A DNA stretch of 6,115 bases from Gammaproteobacteria bacterium (GTDB lineage: Bacteria > Pseudomonadota > Gammaproteobacteria > UBA1113): the NCBI GenBank assembly GCA_019752835.1, contig JAIELR010000056.1, positions 1 through 6,115 on the forward strand, in the 5' to 3' direction. The notes below the pieces were generated by a model. The model was not told where the DNA came from. It saw nothing but the letters and a program-made list of their open reading frames with translations, and ran no database searches. Of the stretch, positions 5,315 through 6,115 are shown piece after piece. Position 1 is the stretch's first letter, and each line of letters begins with the position of its first letter. Position numbers and translations under genes: made by a program.

Positions 5315-5463
5315 AATACATACTGCACGCAATTGAATCTGCGGCGTTGTTGCTGTTGACTGTTTGTAGGGGTAGGCCCCCGTGCCTACCCAAAGACGGG
5401 CAACCACAGGGGGTTGCCCCTACGTCAACCGCGCCTAGCCGCAAATCCAATTGCGAGCAGTAT
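5315..5463. repeat. Large palindromic repeat between rplT and the tRNA genes
   Basis: The outer arms pair imperfectly over about 40 bases each: ATACTGC (5320-5326) with GCAGTAT (5457-5463), CGCAATTG with CAATTGCG, TGCGGC with GCCGCA, and GTTGAC (5355-5360) with GTCAAC (5424-5429). A GC-rich double hairpin occupies the centre. The left edge abuts the 5' end of tRNA-Arg(ACG). It contains no gene and has the form of a miniature inverted-repeat element or a hairpin-forming intergenic repeat. Confidence 0.65.
5366..5423. repeat. GC-rich double-hairpin (REP-like) core
   Basis: The outer pair GTAGGGG (5366-5372)/CCCCTAC (5417-5423) encloses two hairpins: GGGTAGGC (5370-5377)/GCCTACCC (5384-5391) and GGGCAACC (5398-5405)/GGTTGCCC (5412-5419), each with a 6-base loop. 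Its base composition is much richer in G and C than its surroundings. This TAGGGGCAACCCCC-type module resembles intergenic repeats I know from unrelated bacteria, suggesting insertion into the older palindrome. Confidence 0.65.
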
Positions 5464-5479
5464 CAATTTCTCTTTATAC

Positions 5480-5530
5480 ATCCCTCTTTTCCGTAAAAAA
5501 TTAGGAGTCCGCATTATGCAGAAGAGGGAT
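5480..5530 (-). other. Hairpin after rplT, possible transcript end
   Basis: ATCCCTCTT (5480-5488) pairs perfectly with AAGAGGGAT (5522-5530) across a 33-base loop, beginning 7 bases after the rplT stop codon. There is no T run after the stem on the minus strand, so it is not a standard intrinsic terminator; it may stabilise the rplT 3' end or pause transcription. Confidence 0.35.
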
Positions 5531-5537
5531 TAAGCTG

Positions 5538-5894
5538 TCAAGCGATTTGTGCCTTCGCTTGCTCAACGATAGTCGCAAAAGTCACCTTATCATTCACCGC
5601 CAAATCTGCTAAGACTTTACGATCAATATCAATAGATGCTTTTTTCAATCCATTCATGAACTGGCTGTATGTCAGGCCTAAACTGCGTGCACCCGCGTTA
5701 ATACGAGCAATCCACAAAGCGCGGAATTGACGTTTACGTTGACGACGATCGCGGTAAGCATATTGACCTGCTTTGATAACCGCTTGCTTGGCTGAGCGAT
5801 ACGTGCGACTACGCGCACCTCGGTAACCTTTAGCCTGAACTAATATTTTTTTATGGCGGGCACGGGCTGTGACCCCACGTTTTACTCGTGACAT
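5538..5894 (-). CDS. rplT: 50S ribosomal protein L20
   Basis: A 118-residue protein matching E. coli L20 almost throughout: [17 protein letters not shown] at the start, [20 protein letters not shown] and [14 protein letters not shown] in the middle, [19 protein letters not shown] near the end. L20 binds 23S rRNA, is needed early in assembly of the large subunit, and in enterobacteria represses translation of its own operon. The very basic N-terminal arm and the globular C-terminal domain are both intact. AGGAGA (5903-5908) lies 8 bases before the ATG. It follows rpmI by 19 bases in the same operon. Unlike the E. coli arrangement, pheS does not follow; repeats and tRNA genes do. Confidence 0.98.
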   Translation of the reverse strand: MSRVKRGVTARARHKKILVQAKGYRGARSRTYRSAKQAVIKAGQYAYRDRRQRKRQFRALWIARINAGARSLGLTYSQFMNGLKKASIDIDRKVLADLAVNDKVTFATIVEQAKAQIA

Positions 5895-5913
5895 AGTGAA
5901 ATTCTCCTATTGA

Positions 5914-6114
5914 TTAGCTACCGTGAAGCATTCGTTTTGCTGCTACAACATCACATGCCTTCATAACACCCATAGTACGCAAATGTCGTTTGCGCTGAGT
6001 CGGCTTACTTGTCAAGATGTGATTACGATTGGCTTTACGGAATTTCACTCCGTTCCCGTTCCCGCGCACTTTGAAGCGCTTGGCGGCGCCTCGATGGCTT
6101 TTTAACTTTGGCAT
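5914..6114 (-). CDS. rpmI: 50S ribosomal protein L35
   Basis: A 66-residue, highly basic protein starting [20 protein letters not shown] and containing [16 protein letters not shown], the signature of L35. It is a small protein of the large ribosomal subunit, normally encoded between infC and rplT. The ATG (6112-6114) is almost at the window edge, so its ribosome-binding site, infC and any L20-binding leader are out of view. Length matches the family (65 residues in E. coli). The C-terminal third ([17 protein letters not shown]) is less conserved but uninterrupted. Confidence 0.97.
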   Translation of the reverse strand: MPKLKSHRGAAKRFKVRGNGNGVKFRKANRNHILTSKPTQRKRHLRTMGVMKACDVVAAKRMLHGS

Positions 6115-6115
6115 A

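Noticed and set aside
4937..5407. Open frames across the tRNA genes (4937-5176 plus, 5171-5407 minus)
   Set aside because: Their sequences are translations of tRNA-Arg and repeats (for example RPERFELPTTW and VAQLDRVPGYEPGGREFESLRA), a familiar false-annotation pattern.
5923..6105. Plus-strand open frame opposite rpmI
   Set aside because: It is the antisense shadow of the well-conserved L35 gene.

Overview
The window appears to be a chromosomal segment of a gammaproteobacterium. DnaE, L20 and L35 all read like close relatives of the E. coli proteins. A-T-rich spacers, many small palindromic repeats and a low-complexity orphan protein would suit a host-associated lineage such as the Legionellales/Coxiellaceae, but that placement is an impression and not a demonstrated result.

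Two conserved core blocks frame an accessory middle. The left edge (1-1602, plus strand) is the C-terminal half of dnaE, the replicative DNA polymerase III alpha subunit, cut by the window edge. The right edge (5538-6114, minus strand) is rpmI-rplT, encoding ribosomal proteins L35 and L20. Downstream of rplT, where many gammaproteobacteria carry pheST, there is instead a palindromic repeat and two tandem tRNA-Arg genes (anticodons ACG and UCG). The tRNAs differ at only six positions, four of which form two compensated stem pairs.

The accessory middle (about 1603-5087) holds, in order: a decayed tRNA-Arg-like sequence just after dnaE, with a 21-bp piece of a dispersed repeat in its middle; a vapBC toxin-antitoxin operon; two roughly 293-bp MITE-like elements in direct orientation with matching terminal inverted repeats; a DUF4143-type AAA ATPase gene behind a strikingly symmetrical operator-like promoter; a strong intrinsic terminator; and a Ser/Asn-rich orphan gene of unknown function. 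All protein genes from 1720 rightward are on the minus strand, so dnaE and vapC converge.

The repeats touch gene borders. The left terminus of the first MITE supplies the apparent -35 box of vapBC. The right terminus of the second lies one base from the ATPase stop codon. A second palindromic repeat family abuts both tRNA-Arg genes. The best candidates for follow-up are the tRNA-Arg cluster with its palindromes and pseudogene, the perfect 16-bp inverted repeat controlling the ATPase, and the orphan low-complexity protein. I saw no CRISPR array, phage gene or recognisable new multi-gene defence system.
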